From Buttiauxella sp035271705 (GTDB lineage Bacteria > Pseudomonadota > Gammaproteobacteria > Enterobacterales > Enterobacteriaceae): 64,000 nt of DNA. Location: positions 3,596-67,595 of the forward strand of contig NZ_DATERI010000217.1 of NCBI RefSeq assembly GCF_035271705.1, in the 5' to 3' direction. Both the position numbers and the translations under genes were made by a program. Positions 34,240-42,797 of the stretch are shown here, piece by piece; the first letter of the stretch is position 1; the number at the start of each line of letters is the position of its first letter. The notes beneath the pieces are model-generated. The model was not told where the DNA came from. It searched no databases and was given only the letters and a program-made list of their open reading frames with translations.

Positions 34240-34253
34240 TAAGAGAGGCGGTT

Positions 34254-34313
34254 ATGATCGAACACGAACTAGGAAACTGGAAAGATTTCATCGAAGATAT
34301 GCTTCGTAGATGA
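34254..34313 (+). CDS. ypfM: YpfM 19-residue microprotein
   Basis: An ATG preceded by GAGAGGCGG opens a 19-codon gene, MIEHELGNWKDFIEDMLRR. It is almost identical to the E. coli microprotein YpfM and has the same position between yffB and acrD. Amphipathic helix likely; function unknown. It lies between two ERIC copies and ends before a bidirectional terminator shared with acrD. Confidence 0.88.
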   Translation: MIEHELGNWKDFIEDMLRR

Positions 34314-34339
34314 ATCAAACAGCAAGAACTTGATGTTCT

Positions 34340-34403
34340 TATACCCCAATAATTCGAGTTGCAGGAAGGCCAACGCACATGCAACTTGAAGTATGCCGGT
34401 ATA
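34340..34403. repeat. Internally deleted ERIC (64 bases)
   Basis: Both outer arms are present (TATACCCCAATAATTCGAG ... CAACTTGAAGTATGCCGGTATA), but the centre is missing. The junction joins GCAGGAAGG to CCAACGCA. Confidence 0.85.
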
Positions 34404-34427
34404 TTCTCAATACCCTTTGAGCCAGAC

Positions 34428-34456
34428 AAAAAGCGACCTGCCTGGGTCGCTTTTTT
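34428..34456. terminator. Bidirectional terminator between ypfM and acrD
   Basis: An 11-bp perfect stem AAAAAGCGACC/GGTCGCTTTTT with a six-base loop; T runs occur on both strands, serving the convergent ypfM and acrD. Confidence 0.88.
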
Positions 34457-34493
34457 GTTGCCTGTTTTTCAAAATAGTTAGTTTTCAAAATAG

Positions 34494-37400
34494 TTAGTTT
34501 TCAGAATGCTCTTTAAGCGGGAAACGTCGACGCACCAGCACAAAGAACAGGGGAACGAAGAATATTGCCAGCACTGTGGCTGAAATCATGCCACCCATGA
34601 CTCCCGTCCCCACCGCATGCTGGCTACCTGAGCCTGCACCACTGCTGGTGGCCATGGGTAATACGCCAAAGATAAAGGCTAGTGAAGTCATTAATATCGG
34701 GCGTAAACGTTGGCGGCAAGCATCAAGTGTGGCGGCAACCAGTTCACGGCCTTGCGCATTCATATCGTTGGCAAACTCAACAATCAGAATGGCGTTTTTG
34801 GCCGAAAGCCCGATTACCGTCAGTAGCCCCACCTGGAAATAAACATCGTTTTCCAGGCCGCGCATCCAGGTGGCTAACAGTGCCCCAATCACACCCAGTG
34901 GCACCACCAACATGACCGAGAACGGGACAGACCAGCTTTCATAAAGCGCTGCCAGGCACAAGAACACCACCAATAACGAGATAGCGTAGAGTGCTGGAGC
35001 TTGCGCCCCTGAAAGGCGTTCCTGATAAGACATCCCCGTCCACTGAACACCAAAACCAGACGGTAATTTCTCTACCAGAGTTTCCATAATTTGCATTGCG
35101 GTACCGGTACTGACGCCCGGTGCTGCTTCACCAACAATTTCTAGTGATGAATAGCCGTTATAGCGTTCAAGGCGCGGTGATCCGGTTTCCCAATGCGAAC
35201 GGGCAAACGCTGAGAAGGGCACCATTCCACCGTCTTTATTGCGCACATACCATTGGTTAATGTCTTCCGGCAGCATGCGATATTCCGCCCCTGCCTGCAC
35301 ATACACCTTTTTGACGCGTCCGCGATCCATAAAGTCGTTCACGTAACTTGAGCCCCAGGCCGTTTGCAACGTGTTATTGATATCATCAATGGTTACGCCC
35401 AACGCCTGCGCTTTACGCTGATCGATATCGATCTGCATTTGCGGGCTGTCATCCAAACCGTTATGGCGAACGCGGGTCAGCATTTTTTCGTTGCTTGCCA
35501 TATCCAGCAGTTGGTCACGTGCCAGCATTAACGCATCATGACCGGCACCGGCGTGGTCTTGTAATTCCATATCAAAACCGGCGGCGTTACCTAAACCGCT
35601 GATGGCAGGCGGGCTGCTGGCAATAATGCGAGCTTCTTTGATTCTACTGAAGGCTTTAGTCGCACGTTCGATAATGGCAAACGAACTGGCCGTTTTCGGA
35701 TCACGCACATCCCAATCCTTCAGGCGAACGAACATACGAGCGACGTTTTGTCCGTTCCCACCAGGCCCGGCACCAATGGTTGAGAACACGGATTGCACAT
35801 TCTCTTTCTCTGTCGTCAGATAATACTGCTCGATCTTATCAACCACTTTGGCCGTTTGTTGCTGCGTAGAACCACTGGGTAATTGTATGGATGTGGTAAA
35901 CACACCCTGATCTTCTAAAGGCAGAAATGAGGTCGGTAAGCGCAGGAACAGGAACACCATTCCGCCAATCAGCAGCACGTAAATCAGGATCCAACGCAGA
36001 CTGTGCGCCAGAATCTTTCCGACTCGAGTTTCGTAGCGTGCCGCATTGCGATTAAACATGCGGTTGAACCAGCCGAAGAAACCTTTCTGGCCGTGCTGCT
36101 CACCTTTATGCAACGGTTTGAGTAATGTGGCGCATAAGGCGGGCGTCAGGATCATCGCCACCAAAACCGACAACACCATGGCAGAAACGATAGTTATCGA
36201 GAACTGGCGGTAAATCGCGCCAGTTGTACCACCAAAGAAGGCCATCGGCACGAAGACCGCAGAGAGCACCATCGCAATCCCGACCAACGCGCCTTGAATC
36301 TGGCCCATCGATTTTCGGGTCGCTTCTTTGGGCGAGAGTCCTTCCTCGCTCATGATGCGTTCGACGTTTTCTACCACCACAATGGCATCGTCCACCAACA
36401 GACCGATGGCCAAAACCATGGCAAACATCGTTAGCGTGTTGATGCTATAGCCAAACGCATAGAGCACTGAGAAGGTGCCCAGCAATACCACTGGCACGGC
36501 GATAGTCGGAATTAACGTTGCCCGGAAATTCTGTAAGAACAGATACATAACGAGGAAAACCAGCAGAATGGCTTCTAGCAGCGTTTGCACCACATCTTTA
36601 ATCGAGGCTTTCACAAACGGTGTGGTTTCGTACGCGATTTTCGCTTCCAGGCCCGGCGGGAAATATTTCGACAATTCTTCAACTTTGGCGCGGGCGAGTT
36701 TGTCGGTTTCCAACTCGTTAGCACCAGACGCAAGCTTAATCCCCAGTCCTGACGCAGGCTGGCCATTAAAGCGGCTCAGGAAGTCATATTTCTCTGCACC
36801 CATTTCCACGTCAGCGACATCACCGAGTGACACCAGTGACCCATCCTGATTAACGCGTAACGTAATATCTTTAAATTGTTGCGGGGTTTGCAGCAACGAT
36901 TGGGAATTAATCGTTGCGTTAAGCGCCTGCATATCGACTGACGGTGTGCCGCCTAGTTGACCCACGGCAATTTGCGCATTCTGCGATTTAATCGCATCGA
37001 CCACATCTTCAGTGGTCATCTGGTAACTGGTGAGTTTGGTCGGGTTGAGCCAGATGCGCATCGAATATTGCGAACCGTAGGCATCCACATCACCCACACC
37101 GTTAAGACGGCTGATCGGGTCTTGAATATTACTGGCCACATAGTCGGCGATATCTTGCTTATCCATACTGCCATCGGTCGAAACGAAGGCAATCATCAAG
37201 ATATTGGTATCGCCGGTTTTCCTGACGGTGACGCCCTGGGTTTGCACCGCCTGCGGCAATTTACGTAAGGCCGACTGCAATTGGTTTTGCACCTGCTGGA
37301 CGGCGGCATCAGGGTCAGTGCCGGCTTTAAAGCTCAGTGTGATGCTGGCCTGGCCTGCGCTACTACTCTGGGAGGACATATACATCATGTTGTCCAGCCC

Positions 37401-37610
37401 GGTCATACTCTGCTCAATGACTTGCGTAACCGTGTTTTCCAGCGTTTGTGCCGATGCACCAGGATAGTTCGCCGTGATACGCACGTTTGGCGGTGCGAGG
37501 TCAGGATACTGCTCCACAGGAAGGGAAAAAATGGAGAGTAAACCCGTGAGGCATAAAATAATGGCTAACACCCAGGCAAAAATGGGGCGATTGATGAAGA
37601 AATTCGCCAT
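34494..37610 (-). CDS. acrD: RND multidrug efflux pump AcrD
   Basis: 1038 residues (E. coli 1037). Inner membrane RND transporter with 12 helices and two large periplasmic loops. The proton-relay Asp pair lies in GLLVDDAIVVVENVERI; the second helix block has IGLSAKNAILIVEFA. AcrD works with AcrA and TolC on aminoglycosides and amphiphilic anionic drugs and carries no adaptor gene beside it, as here. It follows narQ-narP on the same strand. A candidate BaeR box lies upstream. The 3' end carries a 16-base tandem duplication. Confidence 0.95.
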   Translation of the reverse strand: MANFFINRPIFAWVLAIILCLTGLLSIFSLPVEQYPDLAPPNVRITANYPGASAQTLENTVTQVIEQSMTGLDNMMYMSSQSSSAGQASITLSFKAGTDPDAAVQQVQNQLQSALRKLPQAVQTQGVTVRKTGDTNILMIAFVSTDGSMDKQDIADYVASNIQDPISRLNGVGDVDAYGSQYSMRIWLNPTKLTSYQMTTEDVVDAIKSQNAQIAVGQLGGTPSVDMQALNATINSQSLLQTPQQFKDITLRVNQDGSLVSLGDVADVEMGAEKYDFLSRFNGQPASGLGIKLASGANELETDKLARAKVEELSKYFPPGLEAKIAYETTPFVKASIKDVVQTLLEAILLVFLVMYLFLQNFRATLIPTIAVPVVLLGTFSVLYAFGYSINTLTMFAMVLAIGLLVDDAIVVVENVERIMSEEGLSPKEATRKSMGQIQGALVGIAMVLSAVFVPMAFFGGTTGAIYRQFSITIVSAMVLSVLVAMILTPALCATLLKPLHKGEQHGQKGFFGWFNRMFNRNAARYETRVGKILAHSLRWILIYVLLIGGMVFLFLRLPTSFLPLEDQGVFTTSIQLPSGSTQQQTAKVVDKIEQYYLTTEKENVQSVFSTIGAGPGGNGQNVARMFVRLKDWDVRDPKTASSFAIIERATKAFSRIKEARIIASSPPAISGLGNAAGFDMELQDHAGAGHDALMLARDQLLDMASNEKMLTRVRHNGLDDSPQMQIDIDQRKAQALGVTIDDINNTLQTAWGSSYVNDFMDRGRVKKVYVQAGAEYRMLPEDINQWYVRNKDGGMVPFSAFARSHWETGSPRLERYNGYSSLEIVGEAAPGVSTGTAMQIMETLVEKLPSGFGVQWTGMSYQERLSGAQAPALYAISLLVVFLCLAALYESWSVPFSVMLVVPLGVIGALLATWMRGLENDVYFQVGLLTVIGLSAKNAILIVEFANDMNAQGRELVAATLDACRQRLRPILMTSLAFIFGVLPMATSSGAGSGSQHAVGTGVMGGMISATVLAIFFVPLFFVLVRRRFPLKEHSEN

Positions 37611-37682
37611 TCAGTCAGGACCTCGTCAGTACTTCAGATTGTGATTATGAGTATCAGTCGTCACTGTAGCCTTTACCGCAGG

Positions 37683-37700
37683 TCCAAACGTGGAGAAAAT
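37683..37700 (-). promoter_or_regulatory. Candidate BaeR box upstream of acrD
   Basis: On the minus strand the sequence ATTTTCTCCACGTTTGGA matches about 14 of 18 positions of the BaeR box (TTTTTCTCCATDATTGGC) reported for acrD and mdtA. It lies ~73 bases before the acrD start. The motif is recalled from the literature and binding was not tested. Confidence 0.5.
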
Positions 37701-37760
37701 AAGGAGATATTGTAAATAATCTTCGCGCTCTAGAGTGGAGTAGGGCTGATGTTAGCGGAT

Positions 37761-38405
37761 TTAAAAGCCCCGACTTTCAAGATATAACACAGTTGCTGCA
37801 ACCCGGGAACGCACCTGAAGTTTACGCAGCAAATTGCGAATATGTACTTTCACGGTCTCTTCGGAAATATGCAGGTCCGAGGCAATTTGTTTATTCGATA
37901 ACCCCTTGGCGACCTCTTGTAACACATCTATTTCGCGCTCAGTTAACACGGCGAACAGGTCGTCACTGCGTTTATCGGTACTGCGGGTACGTAAATATTC
38001 CGCGACTTGTTCGCTATAGGCTTCGCCTTCGGTTGCTCCACGACGAATATCTTCGAGCAGCACTTCAGGATCGCTATCTTTCAGCAAATATCCGTCGGCA
38101 CCGGCATCAATCAGAGTGAAAATATCGCTACGTGAATCTGAAACTGTCAGCACCACAATACGCCCGCTTACCCCATCACGACGCATGGCGTTAAGCGTAT
38201 CCAGCCCACTCAAACCTTTCATATTGAGATCGAGCAAAATAAGGTCTGGAGCGAGGCGATTCGCCATACTGATAGCCTCAGCGCCACTGCTGGCTTCACC
38301 CACCACGTGAAAGCTGTCATCCATTTCCAGCAGTTGTCGAATGCCACGACGCATTAAGGGATGGTCATCGACGATCAATACCTGACAGACAGTTTTCTCA
38401 CTCAT
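37761..38405 (-). CDS. narP: Nitrate/nitrite response regulator NarP
   Basis: 214 residues. REC domain with phosphoacceptor Asp59 (LILLDLNMKG), acidic DDHPLMRRGIRQLLE, and Lys in YLLKDSDPEVLLE. The C-terminal LuxR-type HTH reads LTEREIDVLQEVAKGLSNKQIASDLHISEETVKVHIRNLLRKL. It is closer to NarP than NarL by these signatures. It lies 32 bases after narQ, forming a narQP operon; E. coli has narP elsewhere, next to its nap cluster. Confidence 0.92.
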   Translation of the reverse strand: MSEKTVCQVLIVDDHPLMRRGIRQLLEMDDSFHVVGEASSGAEAISMANRLAPDLILLDLNMKGLSGLDTLNAMRRDGVSGRIVVLTVSDSRSDIFTLIDAGADGYLLKDSDPEVLLEDIRRGATEGEAYSEQVAEYLRTRSTDKRSDDLFAVLTEREIDVLQEVAKGLSNKQIASDLHISEETVKVHIRNLLRKLQVRSRVAATVLYLESRGF

Positions 38406-38437
38406 TGCTTACCCCAATACTCTTCAAATTATTATCG

Positions 38438-40150
38438 TTATAAATTCACGGGTGTTCCGTGCGCCGTTGGTTCTGACGTCGGCGTACGAAAAATCAACGT
38501 AATTAAAGTCCCACCCTGTGGAGGGCGGGAAATAGCCAGCTCGCCACCTAAACGGGCGGCACGCTCATGCATGATATTGAGTCCGTAATGCCCTTCGGGT
38601 TCCGTCAGGCTGGCAATCCCGCTGCCATCATCAAGAATACTCACATTATGAACCCCTGACAGGGACGTGCTACAGCTTACGGATATTTTATTGGCTTGCG
38701 CGTGCTTAATCGCATTTAACACACCTTCGCGAATAATCTGCAGTAAATGCACCTGCTGCGAGGCATCTAGCGCCTGAGTCGGAATCTGACAATCCAGTGT
38801 CAGAGTGGCCTCGCTCTGCTTACGCAACTGAGCGATCATTTCCTGTAATGCAGACGGTAAATCAGCCTGCTGGAGCGTGAGGCGGAAGGTCGCCAACAAC
38901 TCACGCAATTGACGATAGGCGTCGTTCAGCGCTTGAGAAAAGTCATTAATAATGAGCTGGGCAGGCAGGTTCTCCGCCGGGACTGTACGTTTTAGTAAGG
39001 TGAGTTGGATGCGTAAATAGGAGAGCACTTGCGCCAGCGAATCATGTAACTCCCGGGCAATGGTCGCACGCTCTTCCATCAACAAAAGCTGCTGATAGTG
39101 TTTTTGCGCTTGATTGAAATACAACCCACGGCCCAGCATATTGGCCAGGCTTTGCATAAGCGGCAACGGCGGAACACCTTGTGGCGCTTGCCAACGAAGC
39201 AAACCCAACTCTTCATCTTCAAGCACAATCGGTAAGGTTTGCCACACCTGGTTATGCTGTTGAATACCTTCATGTATCTTCCAGTTTTCACTGGTTTTCA
39301 TCTCAAGATAATTGACCGGTGTTTTCTGGCGAACTTGCTGCAATACGCGCTCGAAACAGTGTTGATCGATGGTGCTGACTGTCAGTGCTTGTGAGCAGGC
39401 GTACAACACTTCTAGCGTGCGATTGGCCTCCTGCAAATCCAGGGTTTTTTCCTGCACGCTGTCTTCAAGTGAGCGATACAGCTTTTGCAACTCACCGGAC
39501 ATGCGGGTGAAGGTATGGGATAACAAACCTAGTTCGTTCGGCAATTGTGTATTCAACGGCGGGTGATCGAACTCGCGACGTTCAATCGCGCGACTTGCTT
39601 CCATCAACTTTTTGAGCGGAGCCACAACCTGATAGCGGAAGCGGCGTAGCGTGAAAAACACCAGCGTAAAAATAGCAATGAAACCAATCACCGAGGCCAA
39701 AACAACCCGCATCATTTTGCGTTCGGCATAATGCTGAAGAGCAAGCACAAACAGGTCGATTTGCGCGACATAACTGGCAATGTTGGCCCGATACCATTGC
39801 AAATCACCCAAGCGAATATGCGCTTCCATCTCGGCCCAGGCATTATTAATCGCCGTAAAACGAGTTCGTACTTCCACAGGCACCCAGAATTTCTCTATTT
39901 TAAGCAGAGCAGATGAGCGCAGCGACTGGTTATATTGCTCAAGATGTTTGTCGATCTGGGTGCGATCGCCCTGCAAATCATACCCCAGGCGATAGCTCTG
40001 CATCCGCAAAGAGCCTGCGACATTTACCGCTTCGGCATCACGTAAACTACTCGCAAGAGTGAGCATCGCAATGCCAGTGGAAAGCAGCGATAACAAGACG
40101 ATATAAAAAAAGGCTCGGGCCAGGCTCGTGGAAACAGAGCGTTTTACCAT
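38438..40150 (-). CDS. narQ: Nitrate/nitrite sensor kinase NarQ
   Basis: 570 residues from ATG 40150 (a GTG three bases earlier is possible). Two N-terminal helices flank a periplasmic sensor domain with the conserved P-box NVAGSLRMQSYRL (residues ~44-56). Then come a HAMP domain, the central cysteine-bearing module (YACSQAL, HCFERVLQ), and a HisKA_3 domain with phospho-His370 in IARELHDSLAQVLSYLRIQ. The HATPase domain ends in GHYGLNIMHERAARLGG. It phosphorylates NarP (and NarL). Confidence 0.95.
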   Translation of the reverse strand: MVKRSVSTSLARAFFYIVLLSLLSTGIAMLTLASSLRDAEAVNVAGSLRMQSYRLGYDLQGDRTQIDKHLEQYNQSLRSSALLKIEKFWVPVEVRTRFTAINNAWAEMEAHIRLGDLQWYRANIASYVAQIDLFVLALQHYAERKMMRVVLASVIGFIAIFTLVFFTLRRFRYQVVAPLKKLMEASRAIERREFDHPPLNTQLPNELGLLSHTFTRMSGELQKLYRSLEDSVQEKTLDLQEANRTLEVLYACSQALTVSTIDQHCFERVLQQVRQKTPVNYLEMKTSENWKIHEGIQQHNQVWQTLPIVLEDEELGLLRWQAPQGVPPLPLMQSLANMLGRGLYFNQAQKHYQQLLLMEERATIARELHDSLAQVLSYLRIQLTLLKRTVPAENLPAQLIINDFSQALNDAYRQLRELLATFRLTLQQADLPSALQEMIAQLRKQSEATLTLDCQIPTQALDASQQVHLLQIIREGVLNAIKHAQANKISVSCSTSLSGVHNVSILDDGSGIASLTEPEGHYGLNIMHERAARLGGELAISRPPQGGTLITLIFRTPTSEPTAHGTPVNL

Positions 40151-40153
40151 CAC

Positions 40154-40570
40154 TGCATATTTACTCGTCGAAGAATAGAAAGCGAAACGTATCAGAAACT
40201 GGCGGCGTCACAAATCCTGGTTGTTTGTATTTCGGCATATCTTCCAAAATAAAGGTTAGGAATTAACTCGGTTACATCACAAGCATAACTGTTGCATAAC
40301 AAAACGGGGGAAACGATGTTTCATTAACCCCTAAAGGAAATTGATCCGCACCAGGTTATGAGCAGATTTCAGGACAAATTGGGCAAATGACCATTGCCAG
40401 TTTGTACGTCGCCAGGTCATAACATCACCCCATAAAAAATATACGCGTCATCCTTCAAGCCGCAAGGGTGTTGGCTGCACTCACCGGGATAAGCTCCCTG
40501 GCCGCCTACCTGCGACTTGAATGCTAACGAGTAATCGCCTTCTGTTCTTGATAACAGGCAAGGGGTAGTG
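40154..40570. promoter_or_regulatory. narQ-aegA divergent region
   Basis: About 415 bases. A NarP/NarL-like 7-2-7 site AACCCCT-AA-AGGAAAT (40326-40341) directly adjoins a half FNR-like TTGATCCGCACCAG (40341-40354). The first heptamer has one mismatch, and the second is poor. A truncated ERIC occupies 40440-40533. The aegA start is preceded by AGGGG. No gene was seen. Confidence 0.45.
40440..40533. repeat. Internally deleted ERIC (94 bases)
   Basis: Arms TATACGCGTCATCCTTCAAG and CCTACCTGCGACTTGAATG are present. The central hairpin is missing, with GCACTCA joined to CCGGGATAAGCTCCCTGG, as expected for recombination between short CTCA repeats. Confidence 0.8.
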
Positions 40571-42568
40571 ATGAATCGTTTTGTTCTTGCCAATGCACAA
40601 CTTTGTATCGGATGTCATGCCTGTGAAGTTGCCTGTGTGATGTCCCACAATGATGAAAAACATGTTCTGACCCGCGAGCAATTCCAGCCACGGATTGCGG
40701 TGATTAAGCACGAGGGGCGACGTAACGCCGTCACTTGTCGGCATTGTGAGGACGCCCCATGCGCCAGCAGTTGCCCAAATGAAGCTATTTCACGTGTCAA
40801 AGACAGTGTCCAGGTCAACCAGCAGAAATGTATTGGTTGTAAATCCTGTGTCGTGGCTTGCCCGTTTGGCGCCATGCAGGTCATTACCATTCCGCTAAAT
40901 GATGGGCGCTCGGTTAAGGCCAACGCCCATAAATGTGATTTATGTCTGCACCGCGAAAATGGCCCGGCGTGTGTGGAAAATTGCCCCAGCAAAGCGCTGA
41001 AATTGATAAGCAGTGAGACACTAGCCACGCTTGCGAAAGCCCGACGCTTACGCTCAGCGACGCAGGAATCTCAGCCGTGGCACAGCACAGCGCAGCAAAG
41101 GGTGCAACAACCGTCAGTGGGTTGCGAATTAACCAAAGTAAACAAAATGTGTGCCACACCTGCGCGGCAAGAACCGGACAAAATTGACCTGGATTTGCGT
41201 AAAACTGGCTTCGACGAAATCTATCGTACTTTTGATAAAACCCAGGCGGAAAGCCAGGCTGACCGCTGTCTTAAATGCGGCGAACACAGTATTTGTGAAT
41301 GGACTTGTCCACTGCACAACCATATTCCGCAATGGATTGAACTGGTCAAAGAAGGACGCATTCTGGAGGCCGTAGAGTTATCACATCAGACCAACTGTTT
41401 GCCAGAAGTGACTGGGCGCGTCTGCCCACAAGAAAGTTTATGTGAAAGTGCCTGCACACTGAAAGACGAATACGGGGCTGTCACCATCGGGAATATCGAA
41501 CGTTATATTTCCGACAACGCTTTTGCCAGCGGTTGGACGCCTGATCTCTCTTATGTCAAACCGACAAATCGCCGTGTCGCCGTGATTGGTGCTGGGCCTG
41601 CCGGGCTTGCCTGTGCGGATATTCTGGCGCGTAACGGGGTCCAGGCCACGGTGTTTGATCGTCATCCTGAAATTGGTGGGCTACTGACGTTTGGTATTCC
41701 GGCGTTCAAATTGGATAAATCGTTACTCAGCCGTCGTCGTGAAATTTTCAGCGCGATGGGTATCGAATTTAAACTCAACACAGAAATTGGCCGCGATATC
41801 TCCCTGCAACAGGTTCTGGCGGAGTTTGATGCGGTATTTGTCGGCGTGGGTACATACCGCTCAATGAAAGCGGGGCTGCCGAACGAAGACGCCCCAGGGG
41901 TTTACGACGCGCTGCCGTTCCTGATTGCCAACACCAAACAGGTGATGGGGCTGCCTGAATTACCTGAAGAGCCGTATATCAATATGGCGGGTAAGCGGGT
42001 GGTTGTCCTCGGTGGTGGCGATACCGCAATGGATTGTGTGCGCACCTCATTACGTCATGGGGCCCAGCAGGTGACTTGTGCTTATCGTCGTGATGAAGCC
42101 AACATGCCAGGTTCCAAAAAAGAGGTCAAAAATGCCAGGGAAGAAGGGGCATCGTTCGAGTTCAACGTGCAGCCGCTGAACATTGAGCTGGATGAGCGTG
42201 GCCAAGTGATGGGGATCCAAATGCTGCGTACGCAAATGGGTGAGCCCGACGAGAAAGGCCGCCGTCGCCCGAAACCGATTGAAGGCTCCGAATTTGTGAT
42301 GCCAGCCGATGCGGTCATTATGGCGTTTGGCTTCAATCCACATGGCATGCCGTGGCTGGAAGAACATAGCGTGAAACTCGATAGCTGGGGGCGCATCATC
42401 GCCAGCGTCGAAGATAAATTGCGCTATCAGACCAGCAACCCGAAAATTTTCGCTGGTGGTGATGCGGTGCGTGGCGCAGACCTGGTGGTGACCGCGATGG
42501 CGGAAGGTCGCCACGCTGCAGCGGGGATTATGGAATATCTGCAAGTTCCCCCTCAGCGGCTTAATTAA
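40571..42568 (+). CDS. aegA: Iron-sulfur oxidoreductase AegA
   Basis: 665 residues from ATG 40571 (E. coli 659). The N-terminal ~160 residues are a HycB/CooF-like ferredoxin with CIGCHACEVAC, CRHCEDAPC, CIGCKSCVVAC and CDLC clusters. The C-terminal ~450 residues resemble the small subunit of glutamate synthase, with the Fe-S entry motif CLKCGEHSICEWTC, FAD loop GAGPAGLAC and NADPH loop GGGDTAMDC. In E. coli it is tied to formate-dependent urate degradation and is regulated by FNR and Nar. It ends with a strong terminator. Confidence 0.94.
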   Translation: MNRFVLANAQLCIGCHACEVACVMSHNDEKHVLTREQFQPRIAVIKHEGRRNAVTCRHCEDAPCASSCPNEAISRVKDSVQVNQQKCIGCKSCVVACPFGAMQVITIPLNDGRSVKANAHKCDLCLHRENGPACVENCPSKALKLISSETLATLAKARRLRSATQESQPWHSTAQQRVQQPSVGCELTKVNKMCATPARQEPDKIDLDLRKTGFDEIYRTFDKTQAESQADRCLKCGEHSICEWTCPLHNHIPQWIELVKEGRILEAVELSHQTNCLPEVTGRVCPQESLCESACTLKDEYGAVTIGNIERYISDNAFASGWTPDLSYVKPTNRRVAVIGAGPAGLACADILARNGVQATVFDRHPEIGGLLTFGIPAFKLDKSLLSRRREIFSAMGIEFKLNTEIGRDISLQQVLAEFDAVFVGVGTYRSMKAGLPNEDAPGVYDALPFLIANTKQVMGLPELPEEPYINMAGKRVVVLGGGDTAMDCVRTSLRHGAQQVTCAYRRDEANMPGSKKEVKNAREEGASFEFNVQPLNIELDERGQVMGIQMLRTQMGEPDEKGRRRPKPIEGSEFVMPADAVIMAFGFNPHGMPWLEEHSVKLDSWGRIIASVEDKLRYQTSNPKIFAGGDAVRGADLVVTAMAEGRHAAAGIMEYLQVPPQRLN

Positions 42569-42575
42569 TGGCTGA

Positions 42576-42612
42576 ACTCATCCCGGCTTCGCGTCGGGAT
42601 GAGTGTTTGTTT
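42576..42612 (+). terminator. Intrinsic terminator of aegA
   Basis: A 10-bp perfect stem ACTCATCCCG/CGGGATGAGT with a nine-base loop, followed by GTTTGTTTTT, starts 8 bases after the aegA stop. Confidence 0.88.
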
Positions 42613-42630
42613 TTCAAACCGAATTCCTTT

Positions 42631-42702
42631 TTGATCCCATCCCTGCATTTACCCCTAAAGGGTGATGCCGCTACTCCCCCTTTGTCACATAACGTAGCAC
42701 TT
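42631..42702 (+). promoter_or_regulatory. FNR/NarP-controlled promoter of napFDABC
   Basis: An FNR-like half site TTGAT-CCCA-TCCCT lies at 42631-42644 (centre ~42637.5). A NarP 7-2-7 site TACCCCT-AA-AGGGTGA lies at 42650-42665 (centre ~42657.5). The 20-base spacing equals that between the FNR (-64.5) and NarP (-44.5) sites of E. coli napF. Applying -44.5 predicts a start near 42702, and a -10-like CATAAC stands at 42688-42693. Confidence 0.72.
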
Positions 42703-42797
42703 AATAAAAACCTGTAGAAAACTACGGAAATAACACAGATGTGTTTGCCAGTTTCAGCATGCCTTGAGCTGGCATTTGTGATGCAAGGATGTGCTTT

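Larger units (their letters stand above)
33592..34253. other. Repeat-rich gap before ypfM
   Basis: About 660 bases with no gene recognised. Two full ERIC elements are present (33624-33748 and 34114-34239). The remaining ~360 bases are AT-rich and probably hold the yffB promoter and that of ypfM. No RNA gene was identified, though a small RNA cannot be excluded. Confidence 0.5.

Noticed and set aside
33135..34403. Series of similar palindromic units considered as a CRISPR array or integron-like array
   Set aside because: Units are ERIC elements in both orientations with irregular spacing and genes between them; no short regular repeats with unique spacers.
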